The notes: a model not told the origin generated them from the letters alone. Positions 1-8,726 are shown, numbered from the stretch's first letter. The stretch: 64,000 nucleotides of DNA from Arthrobacter sp. Soil762 (GCF_001428335.1 NZ_LMSG01000019.1:332757-396756); one strand, 5' to 3'. Numbers and translations are program-made.

Positions 1-198
1 GCGGTGTAGGTTCCGGCGGCGGTGTAGGTGTGGGCGGGGTTCTGCGCGGTGGACGTGTCGCCGTCGCCGAAGGCCCAGGACCACGACGTCGGCGAGTCGG
101 CGGTGTAGGTTCCGGCGGCGGTGTAGGTGTGGGCGGGGTTCTGCGCGGTGGACGTGTCGCCGTCGCCGAAGGCCCAGGACCACGACGTCGGCGAGTCG
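1..198. repeat. Perfect 99-bp tandem duplication inside the PKD gene
   Basis: Bases 1-99 and 100-198 are identical. Each unit encodes 33 residues in frame, covering the WAFGDGD loop to HTYTAAGTYT, i.e. the second half of a PKD domain. More copies may lie left of the window. Confidence 0.95.
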
Positions 199-1733
199 GT
201 GGAGGTATCGGTGAAGGCCACGTCCAGGGGCGCGGTGCCGGAAGTGGGGGTGGCCGTGAAGGAGGCAACGGGCGCCCGGTCGTAAAAGTGCCAGTACCGG
301 TCGGTGGCGTTCACATCGGCGAGCACCAGCAGACCGCTGTTGGCCGTGCCCCGCGCCGCGCTGTTGAGGTTCTGCTTCGTTGACGTCACGTTGTGGACAT
401 ACTGGTCGGCGTCCACGATGCGAGCCGTCTTCGCGGTGGTGAAGCTGATGTTGTCCAGCGGCGAGGACTTCTCGTAGATCGCGCCCCCGGAGTTACTGCA
501 GACACCGGCGTTCGTCGTGCCATTCGGCTTCGGATAGGAAGCGAAGGTACGCAGCCTCTGCGTGCTCTCATCAATCAAGACGATCACCCGGTTCGGGCAC
601 TCCGACACAGTCGCGATCGGGTGCGCCGACCAGGTCGTGGCATTCAATGCCAACAGCTGGATCAGCGGCTGAGGCGCGGACGTGAACGACGTCTTGACGG
701 CGGCGAAAACCCGGTCACCCGAGGAGTCCAGCCACTTCAAGTTCATATGGTCATCGCTGCTGCCCTGCCCCGACACCGCCGCCACAGGTTCGCTCCAGTC
801 GGTGTTCGACGCTCCATCGACGTGGTAGCTCCAGTACATGCCGTCCGTGGCGTCACCGACCTCCCGGCTCCACATCAGACCCATCTTGCCGGGTCCGAAT
901 GCGATCACAGCCGACGTGTCGTCCACAGACACATTGCTCAACGACGCAGGATGCGGGAACGGCGTGCCCCATGTTGTGCCGTCCGTGCCAGTGACGTTCA
1001 GATAAATCTTGTTCCCCTGCTGCCACGTGGCCCACACCCGACCCGTCGAGTCCTTATCGATGGTCAGGGTCTCAATCTTGTAGTTGTTGATGTTCGTAGA
1101 CGACAGCAGCGAGTACGTCTTAGTACTCAAGTTGTAGCTGTAACGCCGCATCGTCGTCGGGTAGTTCGGCTCAGCCGGCAGGGTGTCGGCGACGAACCGA
1201 TAGCTCGCCACATACAACGTCGTCCCGTCCCACAACACGTCATGATGGGTGCTCGCCCGCTTTTCCGTCGCCACGCCCGTATCGACCCACGAACTCGTCG
1301 CGGCATTGAACCGGAAGATATGAAAATCCGAGCTGGCAGTGTCCCACAGGTTCCCCCACCAGAGCCCGTCGTTGAACCACAACGAACTCGTCGCCCGCTT
1401 CGTACCCGTCGGCGTTCCCGTCCCCGAATGCGACGGACCCTCAACCCCAACATCACCCTCACCAGCCGACGCCGCAACCGGCACCACCAGAACACCACCC
1501 AGCGCAAGCAGCAGCGCTGTCAGCAGTGCAGGGAGCCGCAGATTCCGCGACCCGCGTAGGCGAAGACCAAGCGAGCGACCACCTCCCTGCTTTACGCCAT
1601 GCCAGGAAGTCCTGCGACCCCTACCACGCCCGCCCATGTGGGCAAATGCATCGTCCAGCAGCGTTACTCCGCGGAGTTGAACGACGATCCACAGGGCGAA
1701 TGCCGTGATGAACGCGGGCAGGGTCTTTCTCAT
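1..1733 (-). CDS. Secreted PKD-domain protein, 3' end beyond window
   Basis: The reading frame is open from an ATG at 1733, with GGAAGAG just upstream, to the left edge (577 codons), so the C terminus is missing. Two hydrophobic stretches lie near the N terminus (about residues 5-22 and 67-94). The second looks like a signal peptide ending in VAASA, so an internal Met at residue 33 (position 1637) is an alternative start. The middle has repeated Trp/Gly/Asp-rich segments (for example LWDGTTLYVASY) as in beta-propeller or sialidase-like domains. Near residue 495 a PKD domain starts (PVASFTATPTSGTAPL) and reaches the hallmark WAFGDGDTST. Beyond it only the second half of the PKD unit is repeated. 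It is probably a secreted surface or carbohydrate-binding protein; the substrate is unknown. Confidence 0.8.
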   Translation of the reverse strand, partial: MRKTLPAFITAFALWIVVQLRGVTLLDDAFAHMGGRGRGRRTSWHGVKQGGGRSLGLRLRGSRNLRLPALLTALLLALGGVLVVPVAASAGEGDVGVEGPSHSGTGTPTGTKRATSSLWFNDGLWWGNLWDTASSDFHIFRFNAATSSWVDTGVATEKRASTHHDVLWDGTTLYVASYRFVADTLPAEPNYPTTMRRYSYNLSTKTYSLLSSTNINNYKIETLTIDKDSTGRVWATWQQGNKIYLNVTGTDGTTWGTPFPHPASLSNVSVDDTSAVIAFGPGKMGLMWSREVGDATDGMYWSYHVDGASNTDWSEPVAAVSGQGSSDDHMNLKWLDSSGDRVFAAVKTSFTSAPQPLIQLLALNATTWSAHPIATVSECPNRVIVLIDESTQRLRTFASYPKPNGTTNAGVCSNSGGAIYEKSSPLDNISFTTAKTARIVDADQYVHNVTSTKQNLNSAARGTANSGLLVLADVNATDRYWHFYDRAPVASFTATPTSGTAPLDVAFTDTSTDSPTSWSWAFGDGDTSTAQNPAHTYTAAGTYTADSPTSWSWAFGDGDTSTAQNPAHTYTAAGTYT

Positions 1734-2050
1734 GGTCTCTTCCAATCAAGAGCCGATGGGGACGCCGGTAGTTTGTTGTGTGGCAACGGTGAGACCAAGC
1801 CGCGCCGGTGCAGTGCTTTCCCGGCGGATAATGGATTCTTCGGTTGCCGCCGCTGTCACCGGCGACGGGCATCAGGCCCGAGGCGAAGGTTTCTTCACGA
1901 CTCTTCTCCCTTCGATTTTTGTCAGGCGTCGCGGCAGGCGTCTGGTCAGTGTATGCCCGGGTCAGGAGGCCAACCAGCGTGGTGAGGGGCTGCCGTGTAC
2001 TCGTATTTCTCGCATGCGCTACCCGTCTTTCAGCCCGGACTACCCGGCTT
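1734..2050. other. Intergenic region, presumed promoter of the PKD gene
   Basis: This gap lies between two minus-strand genes. I see no convincing coding frame on either strand and no clear hairpin. It presumably holds the promoter of the PKD gene. Confidence 0.4.
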
Positions 2051-3034
2051 TTACTGCGGTGCGGAACGCGTACCTGCGTCTGTGTCCGACCCCGACGTTG
2101 GAACGAAGTTCCAGTCGAAAGACCCGTCGTCTCGGAGTGTCATCCGAAGGAACCCGTGGGTGTCGCTGAACCGCTTCACAATGTACGGCGGACGGCTAGT
2201 GAAAGGACGGAGACCGATACCTCCCGTGGAAACCTGGAACGCTGACATCCCGTCATCGACGCACTGGTCAGCGTTGTTCACCGGACATGACCGTTCGTAG
2301 TTGTGTTGTGACCCTGACAGGGTCAGACGGACCCGGTGCTTCCACATCACGTCAATCCATGGCTTGTGGTCAGCGGCCCGCTCATGTTCGTTCGTGTTCG
2401 ACGTGAAGTACGGTTCGTGATGAACGACCGCCAGGTGCTTACCCGCCGCCTTAGCAGCAGCGAGGTCATTGTCCAGCCACGTGGTCAACGCCCGAGCCTG
2501 CGTGGGGTTGTACCGCCAGAGCGCGGACGACAGGAACGCGAAGTGCCAGTTCCCGAAGTCCTTCGAGTACGGTTCCCCGTTCCCGATGAACCCACGCTCC
2601 TGGTTGACCGCAGCCTTATCCCGAGACCCCGGGCATTGGCCATTCATGAAGTTGTCGAGGTCTTCGTTGTGGCCGGGTTCCCAGTCGTGGCTGGGGGCGG
2701 ACACCCAGTACAACTTGGGCATCGTGCCACCCCACAACGGCGTCCAGTAGTTCACGTAGTCATCGCAGTACGCCGTGTCGTACTGGAAGTCCCCGAGCCC
2801 TAGGAACGCGTCAATGTCGTTGTTCTGCACAAGCCGCGTGATCGCCGCACCGTTCCGACCGGACGGGCTATCAGGCGCATAGTTCTTGACGCCGTTCATG
2901 TCACCGACAGCAGCGATCCGAACACCAGGCGGCTCCGGAGCGCTGGTGCAACCCGCGACAGAGGCCGCCAGAAGGGCTGCCGCGGTTGCGGCCACGCTCC
3001 GGAAGGATATGAAACGAGTCGGCGCTGACTTCAT
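2051..3034 (-). CDS. Lipoprotein metallophosphoesterase with altered metal ligands
   Basis: The 327-residue protein has a lipoprotein signal peptide with lipobox SVAGC (Cys29), so it is probably anchored outside the membrane. It follows the calcineurin/purple-acid-phosphatase plan: GDMN (44-47), GLGDFQYD (Asp82, Tyr85), VVHHEPYF (His205/206) and LSGSQHNYER (240-248). Two usual metal ligands are replaced. The Asn of the GNH(D/E) motif is Ser115 (APSHDWE), and the first His of the GHxH motif is Ser242 (GSQH). In purple acid phosphatases both bind the second metal, so this enzyme may have an altered or single-metal site, or be inactive. A short putative gene lies just upstream. Activity is inferred from the fold only. 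Confidence 0.8.
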   Translation of the reverse strand: MKSAPTRFISFRSVAATAAALLAASVAGCTSAPEPPGVRIAAVGDMNGVKNYAPDSPSGRNGAAITRLVQNNDIDAFLGLGDFQYDTAYCDDYVNYWTPLWGGTMPKLYWVSAPSHDWEPGHNEDLDNFMNGQCPGSRDKAAVNQERGFIGNGEPYSKDFGNWHFAFLSSALWRYNPTQARALTTWLDNDLAAAKAAGKHLAVVHHEPYFTSNTNEHERAADHKPWIDVMWKHRVRLTLSGSQHNYERSCPVNNADQCVDDGMSAFQVSTGGIGLRPFTSRPPYIVKRFSDTHGFLRMTLRDDGSFDWNFVPTSGSDTDAGTRSAPQ

Positions 3035-3043
3035 CGATAACCT

Positions 3044-3187
3044 TCAGATGTGTCGGTACCCGAGGTACTCGGTGACCACCCCATGGTCGAAAGCGAACAT
3101 GCCCGGCGACTTGCCTGACCGCTGCCACCTCGTGTGGAAATCGGTTACGAAGGCCCCGATCCTGCCGCGTACCTCGTCCTGAGTCAT
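3044..3187 (-). CDS. Possible 47-residue small protein
   Basis: An ATG at 3187 preceded by AGGATG opens 48 codons ending 9 bases before the metallophosphoesterase start. The predicted peptide (RIGAFVTDFHTRWQRSG... ending YLGYRHI) has balanced, protein-like composition and no membrane segment. I recognise no family. The spacing suggests cotranscription with the metallophosphoesterase. Small size makes this tentative. Confidence 0.35.
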   Translation of the reverse strand: MTQDEVRGRIGAFVTDFHTRWQRSGKSPGMFAFDHGVVTEYLGYRHI

Positions 3188-3355
3188 GCGGCACATCCTA
3201 CCGCCCCACGGTGACCCCTCTTCCTAAGCCGGACGAGCGTGCTGTGGGGGTTCAGGTTCACGACGGACTGCACTACCTTTCTCCTATGGCCATGGGCAAG
3301 CAAAGGTGCTCTGACCCCCTACAGGAATTTCTACTCAGAAGGAGTGGGATAGGTC

Positions 3356-4093
3356 ATGAATCAACGATCCAAAATATTCTTTGCTCTCGTCGTCCTGTTG
3401 CTTGTTGTTGGCGGGGCGGCACTTTTTGTCTTCGACAACACAAAAAGGAGCAGGGCCGCGGAGTACGATCCGCAGATCAACCCGGCCGATTTCACCACCA
3501 AAATTACTAATCAATATTTCGCCCTCCCCGTCGGCAAAAAAATGACTTACGAAACGACCGAGCAAGGACGCGTCACCGAGAGGATTGAAATCGAAATCCT
3601 GCAGGAGACCAAGACCATAGAGGGCGTTGAGACGGCCATCTACCTGGACAAGGAATACAAGAACGGGCAGCTCGTAGAGGAAACCAGGGATTACCTGGCA
3701 CAACACAAGAACGGTGACGTGTGGTACTTCGGCGAGGACGTGAACAACTATTGGTACGGGATGTTGCTGGACCACTCCGGCAGCTTTCTGCACGGAAAAG
3801 ATGGCGCCAAAGCCGGCATCTGGATGAAGGCCGAGCAGCGGACCGGCGATTCCTATAGGCAGGAATTCTACGTTGGCCATGCAGAAGACATGCGGGACAC
3901 CGTGGCTACCGGCGAGACCGTGGCCACGAAATCCCGCACCTACACCGGCTGCGTCAAGGTTTATGACTGGACGCCGCTTGAAAAGAATTCCCGGGAGCAC
4001 AAGTATCACTGCCCCGAGGTCGGTGGGCTGGTCCTGACCGAGGACCTGCAAACCGGAAAACGGTCAGAACTCGTGAATGTTGTCCAGCCCTAG
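3356..4093 (+). CDS. Membrane-anchored extracytoplasmic protein of unknown function
   Basis: ATG follows AGAAGGAG with good spacing. The 245-residue protein has one N-terminal hydrophobic helix (about residues 8-25, no lipobox) and then a soluble domain. Its pattern matches, from memory, a family of uncharacterised secreted proteins: NPADF...NQYFALPVG near the start, then GDVWYFGED, GDSYRQEFY...AEDM, and GCVKVYDWTPLE near the end. Function is unknown. The gene is less GC-rich than its neighbours (many Lys/Ile/Asn codons), which hints at transfer. It converges on the phoD gene with an 18-base gap. Confidence 0.75.
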   Translation: MNQRSKIFFALVVLLLVVGGAALFVFDNTKRSRAAEYDPQINPADFTTKITNQYFALPVGKKMTYETTEQGRVTERIEIEILQETKTIEGVETAIYLDKEYKNGQLVEETRDYLAQHKNGDVWYFGEDVNNYWYGMLLDHSGSFLHGKDGAKAGIWMKAEQRTGDSYRQEFYVGHAEDMRDTVATGETVATKSRTYTGCVKVYDWTPLEKNSREHKYHCPEVGGLVLTEDLQTGKRSELVNVVQP

Positions 4094-4110
4094 CCTTCCA
4101 ACAGCGGGCC

Positions 4111-5700
4111 CTACGCCCGCGCCACCAGCCCCGGGACTCCGTCTTGGATCGCGAAGGATGCCTTCGTGCTGACGGGGGATCCCGGCGTCGTGACGTAGTC
4201 CAACACGCGGAAGTCAGCAGTCATCGCATCTTTCGTGATGTGGGTGTTCACGTAGCCGCGGTTGTCGTTGTAGAACTTCAGGTGCGGGTTCCAGGCCATG
4301 ACGGGATCCACCGTTGAGCCGGTGCCGTTGCCGGTGGAGCTGATGGACGTGCACACCAGTTCGGAGCCGACCACGGGGGAGGCCGGGTCCCTGTAGTCGA
4401 CCTTGAGGTCGTTGGCCCAGTTGCGGTGCACGTCGCCGGTGAGGACCACGGCGTTGCGGACGTTCGCGTCCACCCAGCCCTCGGTGATGCGGCGGCGGGA
4501 GGCGGCGTAGCCGTCCCACCCGTCCATGGAGACGTCGTCGATCTCGGGCGCCTGGTTCCGGTCCTTTTCGGCGAAGAATACCTGCTGGCCCAGGATGTCC
4601 CAGCGCTGGGTGGAGTTCTTGAAGCCGTCCAGCAGCCACTTCTCCTGCTCGGCGCCGGTGATGGTGCGGTCCTCGGCCAGGCGTTCGGTGACGTTCTTCT
4701 TCCACCCGTCGCCGGCGAGCTGGTCGTCGCGGTACTGCCGGGTGTCCATCATGTGGAAGTTGGCCAGCTGGCCCCACTGGATGGTGCGGTAGATCTTCAT
4801 GTCGAACCCGGCCGGCACGGACGAGGCCCGCAGCGGCATGTTCTCGTAGTACGCCTGGAACGCGGCGGTGCGGCGCTGCCGGAAACGCTCGGTGGTGTCG
4901 TTCAGCTGGCTGGCGTCCGTGTTCTCCGGGATCTCGTCCGCCCAGTTGTTGTCCACCTCGTGGTCATCCCACACCACCAGCCACGGCGCGACCGCATGCG
5001 CGGCCTGCAGATCGGCGTCGGACTTGTACTGCGCGTGCCGCTGCCGGTACCCGGCCAGGCTGGAAGTCTCGGGGCCCTGGTGGTCGCGCGGGTTGCCGCC
5101 GCCGATCACGTAGCTGTCCTTCTTGTACTCGTAGATGTAGTCACCCAGATGCAGCACCAGATCCGGGTGGTCCTGGGCCAGCCGCGAGTAGGCGGTGAAG
5201 TAGCCGTGCTCGTACTGCGAGCAGCTGGCGAACGCCATGGCCAGCGCCGCCGGCGTCTCGTGCGGCGCCGGGCTGGTGAGGGTGCGGCCCACCACGCTGA
5301 CGTGCCGGCCGGTGCGGAACCGGTAGAAGTATTCGCGACCCGGGCGGAGGCCCTTGAGTTCGACGTGCACCGAGTGCGCGGTTTCGATCCGGGCCTGCTC
5401 GACGCCGCGGGCTACTACGGTGCGCATGCCGGCGTCTTCAGCCACTTCCCATGCCACCGCGACGTTGCGGGAGGGCATGCCGCCCAGGCCGTCCTCAGCG
5501 ATCGGGTCCAGCGCCAGCCGGGTCCAGATCACAAAGCCGTCCGGCCACGGCTCGCCGGAGGCGATGCCCAGCAGGAACGGATCGGTGCGGAGACCGGCGT
5601 CGTCCGCTGTGGAAACGGCGACGGCGGCACCCGGCCAGGCGGCCACGAGCCCGGCCCCGAGGCCGGCGGAAAGGAGGGATCTGCGTGAAATGTTGTCCAT
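4111..5700 (-). CDS. phoD: PhoD-family alkaline phosphatase/phosphodiesterase
   Basis: The 529-residue protein starts with a Tat signal (SRRSLLSAGLGAGL, cleavage near AVAVS), so it is exported folded, as expected for Ca/Fe-dependent PhoD enzymes that release phosphate from phosphodiesters. Visible motifs: LGIASGEPWPDGFVIWTRL (N-terminal PhoD domain), LHLGDYIYEY, WDDHEVDNNWADE (metal site) and LTGDVHRNW near the C terminus. Length is typical for the family. It is monocistronic by appearance. Nearly identical fragments of this gene occur at 25991-26042 and in the chimeric pseudogene at 27816-28295. Confidence 0.92.
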   Translation of the reverse strand: MDNISRRSLLSAGLGAGLVAAWPGAAVAVSTADDAGLRTDPFLLGIASGEPWPDGFVIWTRLALDPIAEDGLGGMPSRNVAVAWEVAEDAGMRTVVARGVEQARIETAHSVHVELKGLRPGREYFYRFRTGRHVSVVGRTLTSPAPHETPAALAMAFASCSQYEHGYFTAYSRLAQDHPDLVLHLGDYIYEYKKDSYVIGGGNPRDHQGPETSSLAGYRQRHAQYKSDADLQAAHAVAPWLVVWDDHEVDNNWADEIPENTDASQLNDTTERFRQRRTAAFQAYYENMPLRASSVPAGFDMKIYRTIQWGQLANFHMMDTRQYRDDQLAGDGWKKNVTERLAEDRTITGAEQEKWLLDGFKNSTQRWDILGQQVFFAEKDRNQAPEIDDVSMDGWDGYAASRRRITEGWVDANVRNAVVLTGDVHRNWANDLKVDYRDPASPVVGSELVCTSISSTGNGTGSTVDPVMAWNPHLKFYNDNRGYVNTHITKDAMTADFRVLDYVTTPGSPVSTKASFAIQDGVPGLVARA

Positions 5701-5785
5701 GGCTTCGACCGTATTGAGGCCGGTTGGACAGTTTGTAAGGGCGGCGTGAATGCGTGGTTAACTGCGTGACAAGAACTGTCGATTT

Positions 5786-6148
5786 CTACTTGCGGGAGCT
5801 CAGGGCGTCGAACTGCTCCTGCCAGAGGGCCAACTCCTCATCGACGTAGCGCCTGTGGGCCGGAGTCCATTTGGGCCAGATATCGGACGAGGCCGGGGAT
5901 GGTGCGGGCCGCGGTGCCCGGTCTCGAACCGGGGGTGCTGCCCGGGTCGGAGCCGGGTCCGGGACGGGGCGTTGGACCCGGGGTGGGTCCCGTCTGGCGC
6001 TGGTAACTTTCTTCTGACTGGGCCGGGGCTTCAGGCCCAAAATCCAGAACGCCAGTCTGGACAGGGCCCAGAGAATGCTGGCCAGGACCAGCACGACAAG
6101 AAGGAAGGCAATCCAGAGCAAGAGTCCGATGGCTGGGAAGACCAACAT
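5786..6148 (-). CDS. Small membrane protein with proline-rich linker
   Basis: The 120-residue protein has one long N-terminal hydrophobic region (residues 1-37), then a basic Pro/Arg-rich linker and a C-terminal amphipathic stretch (WTPAHRRYVDEELALWQEQF). No enzyme motif is present. The neighbour at 6290-6661 has the same layout (membrane helix, Pro-rich linker, C-terminal W..EF..L motif), so the two look like paralogues. Function is unknown. Confidence 0.7.
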   Translation of the reverse strand: MLVFPAIGLLLWIAFLLVVLVLASILWALSRLAFWILGLKPRPSQKKVTSARRDPPRVQRPVPDPAPTRAAPPVRDRAPRPAPSPASSDIWPKWTPAHRRYVDEELALWQEQFDALSSRK

Positions 6149-6289
6149 GGTCTATTTTAGCGTCCGGACCCTCGATTGGATCAGGAGTATTTTGAGTCCA
6201 TGGCCTCCCGAACCCTCGTTGCGGACATCGTCCAGCTAAATCGTCCATGACCATCTACCGCCTCCCGCCAGCCCAAGCGAGCTTCCACC

Positions 6290-6661
6290 TTAGGGGCCGG
6301 GTTCAAGCTCCTTGGCGAGCCTGTTGAACTCATCGTCCCACGGCTGGTGTTCTTCTTCCCGCCACTTTCACTGCAGTTGCTGCACACGCCGCATTTCGTC
6401 CCATGGATCGCGGACGATGGGAGCTGGCGGGGGCGGTTTGGGAGGGACCAAGGCCCGCCGAGTTTTGGCTGCGCGGGGTTTTGGAGGTCGGACCGCCTTG
6501 GCCGGCCTTGGCTTCCTGATTGGCCTGCCCTGCGAATCAACTGGGACGTGAGTGTTGGCCAGAACAAGGCATATTAGGAGAACCACCAGGATCAATATCG
6601 CCCCTGGCTGGCCCGTTACCACCCAGGCTCCTAGAAGGAGCAACCAGAACAGCGCGACCAT
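6290..6661 (-). pseudogene. Paralogous small membrane protein with an in-frame TGA
   Basis: From the ATG at 6661 the frame runs 97 codons: a membrane region of about 35 residues, then a Lys/Pro/Arg-rich linker ending MRRVQQLQ. It then meets TGA at 6368-6370. The same frame continues for 25 sensible codons (KWREEEHQPWDDEFNRLAKE...) to TAA at 6290. The full 123-residue reading matches the layout of the neighbouring 120-residue protein, including the final W-x-x-x-F-x-x-L motif. A TGG-to-TGA change is the simplest explanation. It may still be expressed as a 97-residue protein or by readthrough. Confidence 0.6.
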
Positions 6662-7135
6662 CTACCTCACCCGCAGGTCCCTGGACGTGTCGAGTGCGTC
6701 GAACGGCTTCTGCCGTGCGCCTAGGTGTCGGCTCATAGGCCCGTCCGCCGCTTGAAGGGGGCGGTCAAACGCTTCCCGGCACTATGTGAGGCCGGAGATA
6801 TCAGCATCCGACGGCTTCCGGCTCCAGAAGCGGTCGAACTTCTACGTCGCCGGTGTCAATAACATGGAGCTATTTCCCGCGCACTGTTGGCATCCCGTGT
6901 GCGGGTCGATGCAGGTCGCGAGGTGAAGGACTCGTTCGGAGTAGTGCCGTCCGAGTGGGCGGTGCCGGAGCATGAGACGGGTCGTCCGTGCGAAGCAGTT
7001 GGTCCTCGCTGACGTACGTTCGTGGCCCTCCTCTGGCGGGGCGACGACGCGGGGCTGAACCGGGGATCCCTCAGCGCGCATCGAATCTCGTCGTCGCCTA
7101 CCGATCGGGGACTCGTTTGGATGAAGTTTGTTCGG
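6662..7135. other. Gap without a recognisable gene
   Basis: Short frames exist on both strands, but none has a family signature, ribosome-binding site and plausible composition together. It may contain degraded coding sequence. I see no tRNA or strong hairpin. Confidence 0.3.
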
Positions 7136-7771
7136 CTATCCAGCAGCTTCTGGCAGGGGCGGCTGCATAGCTGCCGCCCCTGCCCACATGTGGTAGCCGG
7201 CCGCCACCATGGCGAGCCCAAAAGGTATGGCGAGCAGGACAGCAGGCGTTTGTTCATTGGCTGCCAGCAGAGCGACAGTGCCGACCACGAAGAAGATCCC
7301 GAGCCATCGTGGAAGAACACGTGAACGGAGAATGAAGACCCCGATCATGAGGAGGCCTGCGATGACAGCCAGCAGCCCGGGGATGACAAAATAGGGCATC
7401 CCTGGGAAGTCGCCGGCGAAGAATGCCGTCTGGATCAGCGCGCCCGTAAACAGCAGGATGAACCCAACTGCGGCCGTAATCAGGCCAGGGTTCGCAAGCT
7501 TGAGGTACTGGCCGGATCGCCGTGCAAGGAGTGTCATACCGGCAACGCCAACTAGTATGAGAAGGGATGCGGCAGAGGCTGCCAACGGGACAAACCCGGT
7601 TGATGAACGCATTGCTCTTGTCTCGCATTCCAAGCCGATGCAGCCGATCGGTTCCAGATTGTGTAGGAATGCGGCCAAGACGCACAGCACGCCGCCGAGC
7701 ATCGCTGCGGCGCCGGCCCATCTGGGGAATTGCCCTGCCCAGAATCGGTCGTCGAAATTTCCCCGGGCCAT
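7136..7771 (-). CDS. Polytopic membrane protein
   Basis: The start is taken as ATG 7771 (MARGNFDDRFWAGQF); the longer frame upstream has no protein-like character. The 211-residue product has about six hydrophobic segments: residues around 15-35, 55-75, 90-110, 120-140, 150-165 and 172-195. It ends with a short Pro-rich tail. No transporter or enzyme motif is evident. It may be a DUF-type integral membrane protein. No close gene partner is seen. Confidence 0.65.
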   Translation of the reverse strand: MARGNFDDRFWAGQFPRWAGAAAMLGGVLCVLAAFLHNLEPIGCIGLECETRAMRSSTGFVPLAASAASLLILVGVAGMTLLARRSGQYLKLANPGLITAAVGFILLFTGALIQTAFFAGDFPGMPYFVIPGLLAVIAGLLMIGVFILRSRVLPRWLGIFFVVGTVALLAANEQTPAVLLAIPFGLAMVAAGYHMWAGAAAMQPPLPEAAG

Positions 7772-7904
7772 CGTCAACCGCCATCTCTCTGGAGACCGCC
7801 AGTGTGTCTTCCTATGCTGGACCGGGCCGGTGTGGCGGTCAAGAGCCGGTTGCCAGGCACACAAGGATCCGCCTCGACGTATCCTCGCTGCAGGTGGCAT
7901 GCTC

Positions 7905-7928
7905 GGTTTCAACAGGCTCAACCACCGG
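7905..7928. repeat. Dispersed ~24-bp repeat, copy 1
   Basis: GGTTTCAACAGGCTCAACCACCGG, an almost exact copy of the dispersed element also found at 8914, 30210-30258, 34870 and 43458. It lies in the 314-base gap 7772-8085, where I see no gene. Confidence 0.75.
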
Positions 7929-8085
7929 CCTGGACACCTCCAAACCCCGGCGCCACAGACCCGTTGCACTTGGGCGGGGTTGGCGTCGTCGTTCGTTCCA
8001 AAGTCCAGGGGAGCGCGAGCCAGGCCCAGGCAGTCCACGCCGATGCCGATCGTCCCGTTTCCGGCCGACCGGCCAGCCGCGGAGA

Positions 8086-8337
8086 CTAAACCGTTTCGGG
8101 AATCGTTCGCCCCGGGACGAGCGTCGAGTACTGCCGCCGATACATCCTGCGCCCGACGAGACGGTAGGCAAGGCGGACCGGCGCGGGGACCTCCTTGAAC
8201 AATTCCTCCCGTTCTGCAGGTGGATTCGTGGCCAGCACCATCCCGAGGTCGCCGACCAGGAACTTCTTGTCGAACTGGCTGGACCCGTGTTCTGCAGCCA
8301 TAAACAGTTCCTTTGCGGTCATCACCTTGTCCACCAT
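8086..8337 (-). CDS. C-terminal half of a split hemerythrin-family protein
   Basis: The 83-codon frame encodes MVDKVMTAKELF... ending YRLVGRRMYRRQYSTLVPG. In many actinobacterial hemerythrin-domain proteins, from memory, an equivalent segment (VLPLVxKVMT... then PAPVRLLYRLVGRR) directly follows the HHE domain in one chain. Here it overlaps the end of the HHE frame at 8322-8726 in another phase. Joining the frames across one missing base near 8338-8340 restores EVMP-MVDKVMT. It is therefore most likely the frameshifted 3' half of one gene, although independent translation from ATG 8337 is possible. A relative of this C-terminal segment survives at 27816-27953. Confidence 0.6.
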   Translation of the reverse strand: MVDKVMTAKELFMAAEHGSSQFDKKFLVGDLGMVLATNPPAEREELFKEVPAPVRLAYRLVGRRMYRRQYSTLVPGRTIPETV

Positions 8338-8726
8338 GGCATCACCTCAGTCACCCCTCGGCGCAGGTGCACGTTGAGGACAGCTGACAGGTCCTCGTAC
8401 CGCTCTGCAAGGTCGTCGCGGACCTCTGCCTCCGCCGTCTCCATCCAGCGCGTTCGGAGCGGCTGGATGATCTCAAGTCGTCGTGCAACCTGCCTATGCT
8501 GCTCGAGTATCTGCTCAACGTGCAACGCACATACGGGTGCCCGTTCCGCGAACTGCGGGTACATCAGCAGGTCCTCGCCCTCGTGGTGGACATGGAGGAT
8601 CTTGTCGAAGTTCCCCAGCACTTCTCCCACGTATGCGGCGCGGGCTGTGTCGCCGGTCCCGGCGGAGCGCACCTGACCGGGTGCCTCGCCGTATGCCCAG
8701 AGGAATACACGGTGGATGCGCCGCAT
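8322..8726 (-). CDS. Hemerythrin HHE-domain protein (N-terminal half)
   Basis: The 134-residue product carries an HHE cation-binding domain: IHRVF at the start, VHHEGEDLLMYP (about residues 46-57), LEQHRQ (about 76) and VHLRR near the end, giving His/Glu ligands for a di-iron site. Such proteins bind oxygen, NO or iron. The chain ends at WWTR* where family members usually continue. The continuation is in another frame (8086-8337). Treat both as one frameshifted gene unless resequencing shows otherwise. Confidence 0.7.
   Translation of the reverse strand: MRRIHRVFLWAYGEAPGQVRSAGTGDTARAAYVGEVLGNFDKILHVHHEGEDLLMYPQFAERAPVCALHVEQILEQHRQVARRLEIIQPLRTRWMETAEAEVRDDLAERYEDLSAVLNVHLRRGVTEVMPWWTR

Noticed and set aside
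1..198. 99-bp repeats considered as a CRISPR or satellite
   Set aside because: They are in frame within a coding sequence and encode PKD segments.
4426..5688. A 420-codon plus-strand frame opposite phoD
   Set aside because: It is an antisense shadow of phoD with Val/Gly/Ala-rich translation and no family features.
5918..5950. tRNA T-arm-like sequence (GGTTCGAGACC on the minus strand)
   Set aside because: It lies inside the proline-rich linker of the small membrane protein gene, and no acceptor, D or anticodon stem can be built around it.
7839..8171. A minus-strand frame overlapping the hemerythrin C-terminal half
   Set aside because: It overlaps the recognisable hemerythrin tail and is Arg/Gly/Ser-rich with no motif.
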